From Aplidium turbinatum (taxonomy: Eukaryota; Chordata; Ascidiacea; Aplousobranchia; Polyclinidae): a DNA stretch of 64,000 nt. The first letter of the stretch is position 1. Every line of letters starts with the position of its first letter. Shown here piece after piece: positions 34,637 to 58,405 of the stretch. The translations under genes and the position numbers were made by a program. The notes under the pieces were generated by a model. It was given only the letters and a program-made list of their open reading frames with translations, searched no databases and was not told the DNA's origin. The DNA is taken from contig OU964918.1 in NCBI GenBank assembly GCA_918807975.1, forward strand, positions 46,236,477 to 46,300,476, in the 5' to 3' direction.

Positions 34637-34945
34637 CACCACAATAGCGCAGGCGGTTCAGCGCCTGACTTCTCGAAGGAACTGCAAGATGAAGTGGCGC
34701 TAGTTCGGCTGTCAGGGTGTGCGCTTGAGCAACGTATTCTGAGGACTGCTCGCTATTCAGCGGCACCTGATGGATGGAATAGCTCACACACAATGCTTCA
34801 ACAATCAGAAACATCACTCTGTCAAACTCGATAACAGGGCCTACGTAAGTGATTCAAAGCCTCTACAAGTATGCGAAATTGCCAGAATTAAACTACCGTA
34901 CTAAAAAAGCTTTCTCCAGTCCAAGGATAAAGATTCAATCAGTAG
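34637..34945 (+). mobile_element. tRNA-derived SINE, family 1 (nearly full length)
   Basis: The tRNA-like head is partly decayed (GCGCAGGCGGTTCAGCGCCTG... GCTAGTTCGGCTG). The body GTGTGCGCTTGAGCAACGTA, CAGCGGCACCTGATGGATGG and the tail AAAGCCTCTACAAGTATGCG ... AAAGATTCAATCAGTAG follow. It gives the unbroken arrangement against which the split copy at 21693/24224 can be read. Confidence 0.7.
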
Positions 34946-36994
34946 ATCATTAAGATTACGCTTGCATTTCATTCCAAAAAAGTAATCGCTTTTCTCCAGA
35001 GGCTACCGTTTGACTGACTTCTGTTTCACTTCGAAAAACGCTGTTTGACACTTCGGACGTTTGGTTAAATAAAAGAAAAAAATTAAAAGAAAGGAAAAGT
35101 TGAAACACTTCGCAGCATACTGGCTTTCTGTGATTAAAACAAATGTAAAGTGTTTTTTAAATTGCTGAGCTAGGCCTTTGATAGATTCGTTCGAAAACCT
35201 TGGACAATTTGTAGCTTTTGATACATGAAAGCCGAAGGGTGTTTGAAATCTTTAACTAGCCGTTTCTTAAATGCAACGAATTGCAAGGAAATAGAGATAA
35301 GGGAAGTGTGCGTGTGTCATTTGCGTTTATAGCAAAAAAAAATCAATTTTATGGCAGAGGTCAAATGAATTTCGCTTCGAATGGGAGATTTCTTGCCCAG
35401 CTGTCGTCTACTTAAGGTAAATGAATGACAGCCAAAAGGTGAATGTTGCCAGTATGCCACAAAAACAGTTAATCGACATGTTTAATTGTCAAAATGTTTT
35501 GCCTAATTTAAAACCGACATGATAAATGTATATCAACGTCAACTAACATCACAATTTGATAATCAGAATAACTCTCTAGTTTTGTATATCTCATATTTGC
35601 ACTAGTTTTTACATGTTAAAGTGGTCTAACTTGCACTGGCAGTGAAAATGATAAGTTTTATCGTCATGTGCTGACGAAACATGATCCTTTCAAAGTTTCA
35701 ACCCATATTTTACTTCACCAAGATTCAACACCAAACATGTCACAATCGTCGTAATAAGTTTAATCGACCGACAAATGCAGGCAAGGCAACATTGAAACAA
35801 ACGTCAAACCAGGAAATTCTTGGCAAATTATTTCATCAGTTCACTCCACAAAAGCCCAACATCACTCAATTTTATGGTAAAAATAAAACATAAAATGCAC
35901 AAAGCGACAACCAACAAAACTGTAGAATTCTTTCGTACAAACCCGAGGTAATTGGTAAAATCGACTAAAACAGCGCATCATTCTTTTATCGATCCGTTCC
36001 GTGAAGTGCCGGCCGAACCTTCAGCGTTGAGATCAATGCTTTGCCGACGTTAAAATTGCACTAAATGTCGCAGAGTTTACTATCACTAAACTAAAGGAGC
36101 AGCAGTGAGCGAAGAGTTTAGAAGTTCGAAAAAACTCGACAAATTAAGGAACGATTTGCTAAAACATGTTTTGTCTTCAGAACATTTCGAAATAAAAAAG
36201 TAAAGAACGGTTTGTTGATGAACCATTTCGAAAACCGGAATAAACTCTTCGTAATCGAAACAAAAATATACTTAAAAACTTGTGAAATAGTAAAGTTCTT
36301 CTCCGATTAAGTCACTTGAAGCGTCAAAATTTGAATTTTATCATTCTCAGCAAGTAGCGTACGGTATATGAATTTAAAGTAAGGTGGTCAACTTACCTTA
36401 AAATCAACGTAAACTGACGTTCAAATTGTAAAAAAAAATTCTTATACATTTTATCGACTTGAAGAATAAGACAATAAAAAATGTCCGCTTTACATCCGAC
36501 ACCGCTTGCAACGAACTTAATAGAATACAACCGAACACTGGACATTGGACAAGTTCCACCACATAGCCGCAGCCAGGAGAAATATAAAATTCTGAAACCG
36601 TCATATTTTCATGAAATGAAGGTGGCTGGGGCTCTTCATAGGGTATGTACTAAGAGGGTGGCAAGGCATGTTGCAAATAATGGTGTGTGTAAACATTTGA
36701 CCCTTGTCAACAACACAGTTGAAAGAAAAGCAAAGTAAAACTGAAATGAGTGAAACAAACATCATTATTTAGTTTAGGCATTTCATTATTAAAATTGATT
36801 TCGATTTATAGAAAAAAGCCTCCGGTTTGAAGCACAATTCTCAAACATGACAAACTGATCGCTGACTGTAGTGCGTCACATAACATTGGTTCACAGGCGC
36901 CATTTGTCAACAAACGGAAAAAGCACGAAAGCAACCAACTAGACTCTAAAAGAGAAACGGCAACAAGCGAAATAGTGCGAGTATGATGCAATAG
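34946..36994. other. No gene recognised; 3' flank of the PKA gene
   Basis: No coding region of note. The part just below 36995 should hold the 3' untranslated region of the kinase gene on the minus strand. I see no canonical AATAAA close to the stop. Confidence 0.4.
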
Positions 36995-47901
<10,907 letters not shown>

Positions 47902-50431
47902 TTTGATTCATAGAAATCGTCAATTTAAAGCGATTAGCCCAACCAAAGGCCAATACTCTTGGTTCAGCACTTAACTGATACTAAAACAAAAGATTGAAGT
48001 CAAAAGTCTAACAGAGATGCTTCTTGTCAACAAGGTAGTTCTGGCCGCTTTTTCCACAATGATACAACGTCTGCAAACGTTTGTTGCCTGAGTGAGTCAA
48101 TCAACACTGGGTGATGTGCCATTTCAACAAAAAGGTATGCTCTTTGCATACTCGAGATGTTTCCCTTACGTGTAATGTACAAAATACTTAAAAATGTTAG
48201 TCCTATAAAATCACAATACAGCAAACGAAGTGTTTAGCACAGTCCTTGTCTGACATCTTACAAACTGGAAGTTAAGCGAAATGGTTCGTCTTGTTGACGC
48301 CACATGACTCAAACAGAATGTTAACATAAAATGACTGATAACAACACGGTTGAAGCCGATCGATTATATTCGCCCTTTCTCCTATCATACAATCTTCAAT
48401 CTTTTTCAGACTTCGAACTTCACTGCTAAGGTCTCAATCAATTCTATGGAATTAAAAAGAAGAAATTTGCTCTTTGAGACAAAAATTAACTTGTACGTTC
48501 GTTTTGACGAGGTGTAATAACCACCTGGTTGTTTATAGCTGAACTAGTTGCCCTTGCAGTTAGCCAACCGCGAGAAGAGAATCAATCAGTTTATTTTATT
48601 TGGATGTAATGCGCAGAGGTTTCAACAGTGTATTGGGTAGCCAGTAATCAACTGAAATACATTCCAACGACCGGTACCATGGTGCAACTCCACAAACAGG
48701 AAACACTGGTACATGAATGCTTGGAACAGTGGCAAGACCACGTGCATACGACGAAAGAGTTGGTCGATATATTGTTATGATCAAACATGCGGCACACATA
48801 TTATGGCTTTGGACTAATCCACATATTTCTTAGCGAATCTTTCCTTTCATTCAACGCACTGCGACAGCTATTCAAACAAACTGACAACTCTATAGCAGGA
48901 ACATTTCAAAGGTCTTTTTAAGCTGATTATCCTTCAAAGTCAATCTGATTATCTCTCTACTTGTTTTCAACCTTCCAAAATCATCACTTGAAAAAATCGA
49001 TGAACCGGAACCGAATGAGATATTAACTAACACCGGAAACGCATTGCATAGCGTGGAGACGCAAGCCACTGCGTGTTCCATGCACGTCTGTATAGCTTGA
49101 TTGAAACATGCACGTTTGTCGTTTATACAGCGCTACATTTTTTTGAAGGGATAAACGCAGTGAGCACTAGAACAAGCTGAGCAAGTGACCTTCTGGCATA
49201 TATTTCGTTTCATGAAACGACCTTTTCTTCAACTACAGACACTGTCGATTTGTCAACAAACTGATGAAGCCAAGGCTCGCGAAACATTGACATTTCAGAA
49301 TGCTGAGTAAGTCTAGTGGCGGAGCTTTCATTCCATGTTCATTTTTCACAATGTCTGCACTAATGCAGTGAAATATTACCACAAGCTTAATTTGACAAGC
49401 GAAGCGTATCTAACGTCCATTCAAAGCCAGATTAGCAGGTAAAAATAGCGCTTCATCGCAATCGATTTAAAGCCGGCCCAGAAATGACTCAGATACACTT
49501 TCTGCCGGATAGAAAGTTTGCGTTTTACTAAATAATCCCATCCTATGAACCCTGTATTGCATACAAGGTTTTAAGTGCTCATTAAGAATTGGTATTTAAA
49601 AAAGACAAGAAAAGTACTAAAACAATACGAACATCACTCTGCCTCTGTGAACGTTCTTTCATTTGATCGAAAAGCGTTACGGTAACAGTTCAACATAATA
49701 AGCATTGCTCAGTCTCTCCAAGGTGCGTTAACCGTAAGTTTTACTACGTTATATGATGTCGGTTTATTGTAAAAAAAAGGCACAGTGTTTGCTCGCTTCA
49801 AGACAAACTTTGATGAGGTTATGCATACAAAACATTACCAACTACATCTCTTTGCCTTGTGAAGCTCAACAGAGACACGGATAGTTGTCAATCATAAAAC
49901 GTACAGAAACATTGAGTAAATGCGAAACTGCTCGGATTCCTCGATAACAGCGATAATGCGACATGGACAAACAGATTAGCAAATGATTGACTGCCAAACG
50001 AGCAAAGCCACGACAGGGCCGTAAAACGCTCCAATTACATCTAAGACAATGAAGTAGTATCAATTTGTTTGCTTGTAAAATCAACTTGGACATTTCACAT
50101 CACCATCAGTAATACTGAATAAAATGATGAAATCGACTTATGAAGTGAACCTGTTTCTTATTGAGATGCGTGTCGGTTGAAAAACTTTATCACGAAGGAC
50201 CGGCGTACATGCAGAACTCTTCACACGTTCAACAGTTATTATAAAGTAACAAATGCGTAACAATTTATATAACGTAGAAAATACATAGGTACGTGTAAGA
50301 CTGTGATGAATTTCACAACCGCATGTGCGTCTCTGTCGCAGCATTCAGCAGCGATGACTCAAAGATAACATTTTTTCAGCAAACAAAATCAGTCCATTTA
50401 AAACAGGCTGAACGTCGACAGACGTTGTTTC
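47902..50431. other. 5' flank of the PKA gene, no other gene recognised
   Basis: Should contain the 5' untranslated region and promoter of the kinase gene (minus strand). No TATA box or CpG-rich block stands out. No coding frame is convincing, and no alternative PKA first exon of the MG- type was found here. Confidence 0.4.
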
Positions 50432-50518
50432 GCAGAAAACAAAACTCATCGTTTTTACATTGATTCAACGTCTGCAGACATTGAATCAATGTGAAGTTGA
50501 CGAATTTTGCTGCCTGTG
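50432..50518. mobile_element. Palindromic MITE copy with a second half-copy beside it
   Basis: AAAACAAAACTCATCGTTTT ... GACGAATTTTGCTGCCTGTG around TTCAACGTCTGCAGACATTG. Immediately to the left, 50377-50431 is another worn copy (AACGTCGACAGACGTT centre), so two insertions lie side by side. Confidence 0.65.
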
Positions 50519-51340
50519 TTAATATCAAGGAGCAATACAGAAATGAAAATAAACAATACCGCAGAATTCTTGTTGATCTGAGGCTGAGACCCATTTACTC
50601 GCCGCGTGAAACACATTGACTGCTTTGTCGTCTACAGGCCAACTAAAGCGTCTTACTTTTACACAGTCGGTGCAGTTTTTCTCTGTACTAACGTGTTGAT
50701 TTATGCAAAAACGACATACAGGTTTTAATACTTAGAAATATATAATATAACATAGGTTGAGCAATATGGAAAATGATACAATTAAAGACACGAAAAAAAC
50801 AAGTTAAATCTCAACCAACACCGCACCAGGCTTGATTTTTAAGTGGTCAAAACTGGTTTTAACCACTAAGCCGTTTAAACCTGGTTTTAACCGGTGAAAA
50901 CTAGGTTTAAACCGGTCAAAACCCAGAAAAATATTTTTATGTAGTGAATGGTCGGCTACCTGGGCTATTTAGGAAATATACAAGCAGTTGTGAATTGTGA
51001 CCATTTTGATATGCAGGCCTCGAAATGGGAACGCGCCAGAAAATCAACAAGAGAAATAGATCAGTGTCGCATTTATATCATTTGCCTTGATTTACTTCAT
51101 TGTTGGAACGATCACACAATCGTAGCAATATCGCCACTGGAAGGAACTCAACAACGGCTTAAGAACAAAATCGGTATCATAAGATCATCACCCGCAATAG
51201 TACCAACAACGCATCTACATCGCACAATGACATATATCATCAAATAATTTAAGAACATACAACTTATTATCACAGCAACAGAAACTACACATTGACTGCA
51301 CAAGACCTTATCTAATACAATTACATCATTAACTGAACAG

Positions 51341-52598
51341 TATCAAAATCGACTGACTAATATCAAAACCGACCGCCTAATATCAAAATCGACTGCTTAA
51401 TATCAAAATCGACTGCTTAATATCAAAATCGATTGCTTAATATCAAAATCGACTGACTAATATCAAAACCGACTGACTAATATCAAAACCGACTGACTAA
51501 TATCAAAATCGACTGAATAATATCAAAATCGACTGCCTAATATCAAAATCGACTGAATAATATCAAAACCGACTGAATAATATCAAAACCAACTGCCTAA
51601 TATCAAAATCGACTGCCTAATATCAAAACCGACTGACTAATATCAAAATCGACTGACTAATATCAAAATCGACTGCCTAATATCAAAACCGACTGAATAA
51701 TCTCAAAATCGACTGAATAATGTCAAAATCGACTGAATAATACCAAAACCGACTGAATAATATCAAAACCAACTGCCTAATATCAAAATCGACTGCCTAA
51801 TATCAAAACCGACTGATTAATATCAAAATCGACTGACTAATATCAAAATCGACTGAATAATATCAAAATCGACTGACTAATATCAAAATCGACTGAATAA
51901 TATCAAAACCGACTGACTAATATCAAAATCGACTGAATAATATCAAAATCGACTGAATAATATCAAAATCGACTGAATAATATCAAAATCGACTGAATAA
52001 TGTCAAAATCGACTGAATAATATCAAAACCGACTGAATAATATCAAAACCGACTGAATAATATCAAAATCGACTGACTAATATCAAAATCGACTGACTAA
52101 TATCAAAATCGACTGAATAATATCAAAACCGACTGCTTAATATCAAAATCGATTGACTAATATCAAAACCGACTGCTTAATATCAAAACCGACTGAATAA
52201 TATCAAAATCGACTGCCTAATATCAAAACCGACTGACTAATATCAAAATTGACTGATTAATATCAAAATCGACTGAATAATATCAAAACCGACTGACTAA
52301 TATCAAAATCGACAGTACAATATCAAAATCGACTGCCTAATATCAAAATCGACTGCTTGATATCAAAATCGACTGACTGATATCAAAATCGACTGCCTAC
52401 CAACAAAACCGACTGACTAATATCTAAATCGACTGCCTAATATCAAAATCGACTGACTAATATCAAAATCGACTGAATAATATCAAAACCGACTGAATAA
52501 TATCAAAATCGACTGCCTAATATCAAAATCGATCGCTTAATATCAAAACCGACGGATTAATATCAAAAATCGACTGAACAATATCAAAATCGACTAGT
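51341..52598. repeat. 20-bp minisatellite array, about 63 units
   Basis: Tandem units of TATCAAAATCGACTGAATAA. Variation is confined to a few positions: AATC or AACC in the middle, and AATAA, ACTAA, CCTAA or CTTAA at the end. Only one unit departs from 20 bases (at 52561). The array is bounded by non-repeat DNA at 51340, and on the right by TTAA and a piggyBac-like MITE. Confidence 0.97.
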
Positions 52599-52605
52599 TG
52601 CTTAA

Positions 52606-52837
52606 CCCTTTGAGGACCATTAGTTTTCCTCAAAAAAATATTTATATAGAATTTGTTTGTTTACACTTCATATGTCATATAAACAACACCTACGCAAAAA
52701 AAAAATAAAAAAAGATGTCTATCCTAAAATTAAGCATAGATATCGAATACTACGTTAGGGGATCAGCAGTGGAAAATTTTTTATTTAACTGGGGGGTGGT
52801 CGGCTAATTTTTATGGGACCCATCGGTCCTCAAAGGG
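52606..52837. mobile_element. piggyBac-like MITE, TTAA TSD
   Basis: Ends CCCTTTGAGGACCATTAG and CATCGGTCCTCAAAGGG are inverted and flanked by TTAA (52602-52605 and 52838-52841). There is no coding capacity. It inserted right at the end of the minisatellite array. Confidence 0.85.
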
Positions 52838-53642
52838 TTAAAAGATCAAAGTCCCAATTGGTGTACAATAGAAAGTCCAGCCCAAGCTTTTGCTCGCGTT
52901 AGGCTAATGCGATAAAGCAATTATCCCTTGCTCCTCCCTGCAGACAATGGAAGAATTGCACTTGTATAGCGGATTAGTAGGCCTACAGTTTTCCTAGAAA
53001 ACTGTCTGATAACAATAGACTTAATCTACTTTCTCGCTATTGTTTGTTTTCGTTCCAACTTTGGAAAACTAGTCCAGCTGTGATTATTATTTAATGTTGA
53101 GGTAGGTGCTGAAAATACCGTATTATATTAAAAGATAATGTATTTGATCAAAATTATTGAAATTATTTTAATATGCTGTAGCTGAATAATATTTAGGAAA
53201 AGTCAAGAAATCTCGTAGTCGTAGCTTCAGTGATTTCAAAGATACAACTGTTGATACAAAAAAAGTTGAATTGACATCCCCCCAACCCCATAGCGTAGCC
53301 AGCCCAAAATTTTTGGGGGGCCAAATGTTTTGACTTTAAGCGATTAACAATACTTTGTTTAAGGCATCGCCCATCCAAGCACATCACGACAAAAAATGCT
53401 TAGTTGGCAAACCAAGTTACCGTAATAATTAAGCTAAGCTAGTCGCTATAAATTTCATCAACATAAAATCCACTTTTCCAAACAATTTTTTTTGATCTAA
53501 AACATGACAAATGTTTATGACGCCATAAGCAAACAGCACTATGATCAAACCTCCATTCGTCGCTTTCCGTCAACTAAGCTCGTGACAACTCGATAGTAGG
53601 TAGGCTACCTATGGCAATACTCTACCTAATGACACTTTGAAC

Positions 53643-54330
53643 CAGGAGTTTGCAACCTTTTTTCCACCGCGACCCCCTCAGTGCAATCAATGGAGTCTTG
53701 CGACCCCCTTTAAAAGTATTCAACAAAAGCATATTTAATGCAAAATTTACCAAATTCGATTCATGCCGACATCCCGTTATGTTTAGTTTTGCTGTTCCAA
53801 CGTATACTTCCGAAACGAAAAACGTTTTTTTGCGATGTTGTTAGGCCTACGGCTTTTATTATATTTCCTCCGATTGTTATTTCCATTTTCTATCAAGCTT
53901 GGATAGATAGATTATAGGGAAAAAATAATGAGAATAATCTACGTTTTCGCACTTTCACCGGTTGAGTTTATTGCAATCTTTTATGGATTTATTTAAATCA
54001 ATTTCAGTGAGATATACTGTATAACTAGGCTATCAAGTTTGTCAATGCGTGCACATGTTGCTAAAAGAACTTCCAAAATAGCCGACACTAATTTTTTTAA
54101 TGCCGTTGAAAACGATACTGAGAAATCTATATTTTGCATAGGATTCTACATAATTTTGCTTTTTTACCATAGCGTTGTTAAACGATATAATAACCTCAAG
54201 TAGAGGAATGCTCAATTGCGAAAAAACGCAGTTTTTAATCTTTTCTGGCAAAAAAGAATTGAAAACAATACACTGGAATTTCAAGCGCCTCGCAACCCTC
54301 CGACAAACGGCTCCCGGTTGAAAAGCCCTG
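53643..54330. mobile_element. Old hAT MITE, 688 bp
   Basis: CAGGAGTTTGCAACC on the left and GGTTGAAAAGCCCTG on the right; flanks CTTTGAAC and CTCTAAAC agree at six of eight bases. The interior repeats GCGACCCCC / CGCAACCCTCCGAC motifs. It is nested in hAT element D, and the worn ends suggest age. Confidence 0.65.
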
Positions 54331-54499
54331 CTCTAAACTCAATTTCAATAAAAGTGGCGCCTACGTGGTATTGGAAATGGGCTCTTCATATGTATTGACT
54401 CAACTCAGTCATTCGTTTTTAAGCAAAAACTGTAGGCCTACTGTGCTGGATCTGTATCACTACCAGCTTTACAAAAATTTAACCTTAAAAAAATAATTG

Positions 54500-54564
54500 A
54501 GGGCCGAATTTTTCCTGGGCCTAAGGCTATAGCCTTATTAGCCTAATGGTTAATCCGGCCCTGC
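54500..54564. mobile_element. Isolated hAT-type terminus
   Basis: GGTTAATCCGGCCCTG is a typical right end (reverse CAGGGCCGGATTAACC). A similar worn one, TTAATACGGCCTTG, lies at 55450-55464. No partners or duplications were found. Confidence 0.4.
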
Positions 54565-55562
54565 CTATAGCCTACTCCTATGAATATGATTTTGTTTTTA
54601 TCGTGTGAAGCTGACAAACAATTCACAGTTCATACGTAAAGTTGCGCCAAAAACAAAACGTTTAGTGTTTTTGTGAAACGATTAAGCTTACTTTGATCGC
54701 TCTGTATCTCAACAGTTTTGTGTTTAAGTATTCGACACCATTCACACCAGGCACTAAAAGTTTATTGTCATTCCAAAATTTGCTTTTCAACCAGAAAATG
54801 AATCTTTTCCGAAGAAATACTGTACTGTTGAAAATTAACTAGGTTTTTCCTCACAATTTTCTTGGGACAATATTGTTTGTTTTGAACAGTATATTGCACA
54901 AAATGAACATGTTATCGTACAGTAGGCTATCTATCAACAATCGCCTATAAGCAATTTGTATTGAAAATGTTGCCACTAAAAATTGTGGAGAAACAATCAA
55001 GTTCACTTTGAACAGTAATAACCTATCTCACAAATGGATACATTTGTTGATCTGCTCTAAAATGATTGGTTTTGCTTTCAAAAAGACAACTAGAGAACAG
55101 TGGCGTAGCCTACCTAGAGAATCGGGTAAGTTCGGGTAAGTTTGAAAGTATTGCGCTCGGGTCGCTCGGGTAAGTTTGAGAGTTTGCACCCCTCTAATGA
55201 AGTCAGCATTAAACAAATTATGTCATTTTGTTGTTCTAAAAATAATGTTCTTGTTTAATAGCTTTTTTCGATCCCAATCGCAGCAAAAGCACAGTACCAA
55301 CTACACGATACACACAACTCTGGGTTTGAAGGCAGAGTCCCCAGCTGCTGAGAAATGCTTTTAGTGTCATTGATCGATAACCTTTTTTAGCAAAAAATGT
55401 CACTTGATAAGGGCCCCCACTTTCAGCTCAGCTCAGGGCCCCATAAACCCTTAATACGGCCTTGAATATAATTATAGGGAAAAAGTGACTGGTAAATAAG
55501 ACTAAAAACGCTGTTTAGACATTATAGAACGTAAAATTTGTGAAACATTAAAAACTGCCAAA

Positions 55563-55745
55563 CATTTGTTGCAAAAGTTATTGTAAAACTGTTTATAAAT
55601 CAGACGTAATTAAATACTGAGAAACAATGGAGGCAAACTTATGCTGACTCTAATTTCCTGATTGATCTGAGTAGCCTACATTGTTTCTCAATATTTAATT
55701 ACGTCTAATTTCTGAACAGTTTTACAATAACTTTTGCAACAAATA
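55563..55745. repeat. Hairpin-forming inverted repeat
   Basis: Left arm TTGTTGCAAAAGTTATTGTA...GTAATTAAATACTGAGAAAC pairs with right arm GTTTCTCAATATTTAATTAC...TACAATAACTTTTGCAACAA. The arms are about 62-66 bases with few mismatches and the loop is about 50 bases. No TTAA or TA duplication stands out at the ends. Confidence 0.75.
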
Positions 55746-56815
55746 TTTCGCAGATTTTCAATGTTTACAAATTGTACTTTTTAAATTGTCTAAAAAGTGT
55801 TTTTAGCTTGAATTACTCGTCAATTTTTCTGTATAATATTCTTACAATTTCGCGTTATTTATTTACGTGTGCTTTCCAGATACTGAAAAAGTTACCGAAA
55901 CTGGATGATTTTGTTTACTTTGTACATTCTATCGTTCGGGTCGCTTCCTAGTCTATCGATCCTTGTATAATGTGTAACTCTCCATAACACCGAGAAGCTG
56001 GAACAAAAGTCGGGGTACATCAGCCATTACTTTCTTACTATAATGTAACCATTGATAGGCAAATCTTAGAAATTTGGGAGGGCATGGCCCCTTTGCCTCC
56101 CCCCCCCCCCGGCTACGCCTATGTCCCAACCTTCAAAGTGTCAAGCCACGATTAAAGGAATTTCACGTGCAAAACCAAACATTTACAGGGTGTACAAAAT
56201 GATCGGATGCAGTTGCAGGTTTAATAAAAATGAAATAAAGTAAATAATGAAAAAATTACGTTTCTTTTTCGGATAGTACGTGTCTGCTAGTAGCAACATG
56301 AAAAATTGGTTCTTAACGAAACACAAAACAATAAGGTAAGACACAAGTAGCCTATACAACAAAGTAGAAACATTGGAGCAACACAAAAAACAGCGACGAG
56401 AGATAGCGAATAAGACCAACCTGAACATCATCATTGTTTTAAAGTCGAATTCACAAAGTCGGATCGCATCTCCTATAACTCGACCTCGGATTGGGCCCAC
56501 AATTTTGTAGGCTTATTCAGAAATTAGAAGTTAATCACTGATTCGCCACTTCTTTCATTAATGAAAGATTGTTTAAATCTGAGATGAAAGACAAGTAGAA
56601 TCAATAATCAAAGATTAAATCCGAGTTTGTGAACAGGAAATTGTGGGTTCGATCCAAGATTCGATCCGACTTCACGAATTCGGCCTTTTGCTGAAGCCTA
56701 GAATTGGGCGAAACCAATTTCAAAATTGATAGATCGTAAGTGACGCTGGTCTACTGACCCAGTACATTCATTAAACTAATCTAACATGCAAAACAAAACA
56801 CAAACAACGTTAAAA

Positions 56816-58405
56816 CTATGAAAATATTTTAATTATTTTGGCCACAGTTACACGACATGTCGGACAATGATATCCCAAATCTACGATCTGTGACGCGCAA
56901 CTTTCACATGCATTAGCGTGGCCACAGGGATCGAAGCAAAATGTGGCTGAACGAGGCTGAAGGCAAACGACATACTTTTCTTGTGATGGCTGACTTGTCA
57001 CAACATCCGTTCCAATATTCGAAGCAAGATGAACTGCTTCTAGATCTGCTTCATTGGCTGATATGGACTGGATATATTCCAGAAGGGTAATCTGATTACT
57101 TCTAAACTTCTCCTTCAGATCAGTTCTCAAATCGAACAGATCTTGAGTAGCCTGTCTGCGTGGCCGCGAAATTTCCAGCCCATTTGCTAACCACTGATAT
57201 TCGTTGTCGAAATCAGCTATAACATTGTTAATGTTCTTCATAAAGACCCATACATTGGGCTTGTTTACTTTCACACGCTGCTTTAGTTAGGCGTGAAAGG
57301 ACTCTGCACCGTTGTTTGTGGCGATGTCAACATCAAATACAGAGAGTTCCATCGCTTGCACCCTATCTAACCAGTATGATTTAACATACTTTTTGAACTT
57401 TTCTAATTTCAGCAATACTGATGGTTGTAAAGTGATGTCGATGTGCTCATTCAATGCATCATATGCAGCATTTATATCTGAGGCGGGTGCGAACGGAAGT
57501 GCCATTGCACATTTTATGCAATTTTTCAAGGAGCTGTTTGAAAAGTAACTACTGACTAGACCATGGTGTTGCAATTGGCGCCAAAGTGCTTGTTTGTAAT
57601 GAAACATACAACCTACAAGGTTGATGTTGGGAAATACTTCCTTAATAGCGCCTCGTGATGCTGCCTCAAAATCAGAGATGGCCCTTGTCGGCTGAAATGA
57701 AGGCACCATTGTTTTAATTTCTAAAAATACTGCCGTGTAATGTTTCTTCGTTTTTGACACCATAAAACATATCACGGCTGGTAGCGTATGGTTGTTTTTG
57801 AAGACAAATATGGTAAACATCTGAAAGAAAAGCTTTGGAACTGTAAAAAAGGTTCCATCAAATTGTATGGTGTGCGAATTTTCAAGTTCACTCTTCATGG
57901 TATCGCTGGAGAGAAGGATGGCACACACACTTCCTTCGCACTCAACATTCCGTTGATAGTAGGTGTTAAACCCGCTTTGCATCAAGGAATCAATAAAGTC
58001 TTCTATCGTTTTAGGGACTTTGGGCACTGTAGAAGCTCTTCTTTTTGACATCGAGCTTTCCATTTCCTTGAATGAAATACTTGCACCAAAGGGGTTACTT
58101 CTCGTTTCGTTATCGAAAAGTTCACGCAAACTTCCTGTTTCATTCTCAGCTTTCCTTTTGAGAGCGCTTTTCAAAGCAACAACTTCAGCTTGATACAATG
58201 TCTCATCATGGTTATGAGGTTTCGTAACCAATATACTCAATGACGATGCATCAAAAGTACCCGCACCTTTGCAGTTATTTGATTTGTACAAAGTACATCG
58301 CACGTACATCTTTCCATTTCGACTGTAATTTAACAAATATCGAAAGCCTTCGTGTACGTAAATATTGGAACCACGCCTTTGGCCTTCTTCAATTTTAACA
58401 CTCAT
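56816..58405 (-). pseudogene. Mutator-like (MULE) transposase with FLYWCH and RING parts, one stop
   Basis: The frame from Met at 58405 runs 372 codons to a TAA at 57287-57289, and the same frame continues to 56816 (about 530 codons in all). In order: a FLYWCH-type zinc finger at about residues 15-68 (YVRC then HNH); the MULE catalytic domain with the three acidic residues in FDGTFFTVP, SDFEAASRG and NNGAESFH, plus the GCMFHYKQALWR Cys-His motif; then, past the stop, a RING-like C-terminus (VVCLQP, PCGHANACESCA, CPTCR), whose first Cys reads Tyr. The enzyme would bind element ends and cut them in the nucleus. Apart from the single stop the protein looks complete. It may be the source enzyme of the 50827-63103 unit. 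Confidence 0.85.

Larger units (their letters stand above)
53288..56123. mobile_element. hAT element D, 2.8 kb, probable TSD
   Basis: The left end CATAGCGTAGCCAGCC and right end GGCTACGCCTATG are inverted, in the CAGTGGCGTAGCC group seen at 33987. Flanks CCCCAACC and TCCCAACC agree at seven of eight bases. G-runs lie just inside the left end and C-runs just inside the right end. No transposase survives. A CAGTGGCGTAGCC string at 55098 may be the end of another relative nested within. Confidence 0.6.

Noticed and set aside
51341-52598. CRISPR-like regular repeat
   Set aside because: Units are head-to-tail with no unique spacers, in an animal genome; it is a minisatellite.
53650-53844. 64-codon plus-strand open frame
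   Set aside because: Lies inside an old hAT MITE without likeness to any protein.
55098-56123. Separate hAT element starting CAGTGGCGTAGCC at 55098
   Set aside because: No matching duplication was found for this left end; pairing 56123 with 53288 gives seven of eight flanking bases.
56183-56500. 105-codon minus-strand hydrophobic open frame
   Set aside because: AT-rich, no homologue recognised, just downstream of the MULE gene; probably chance.
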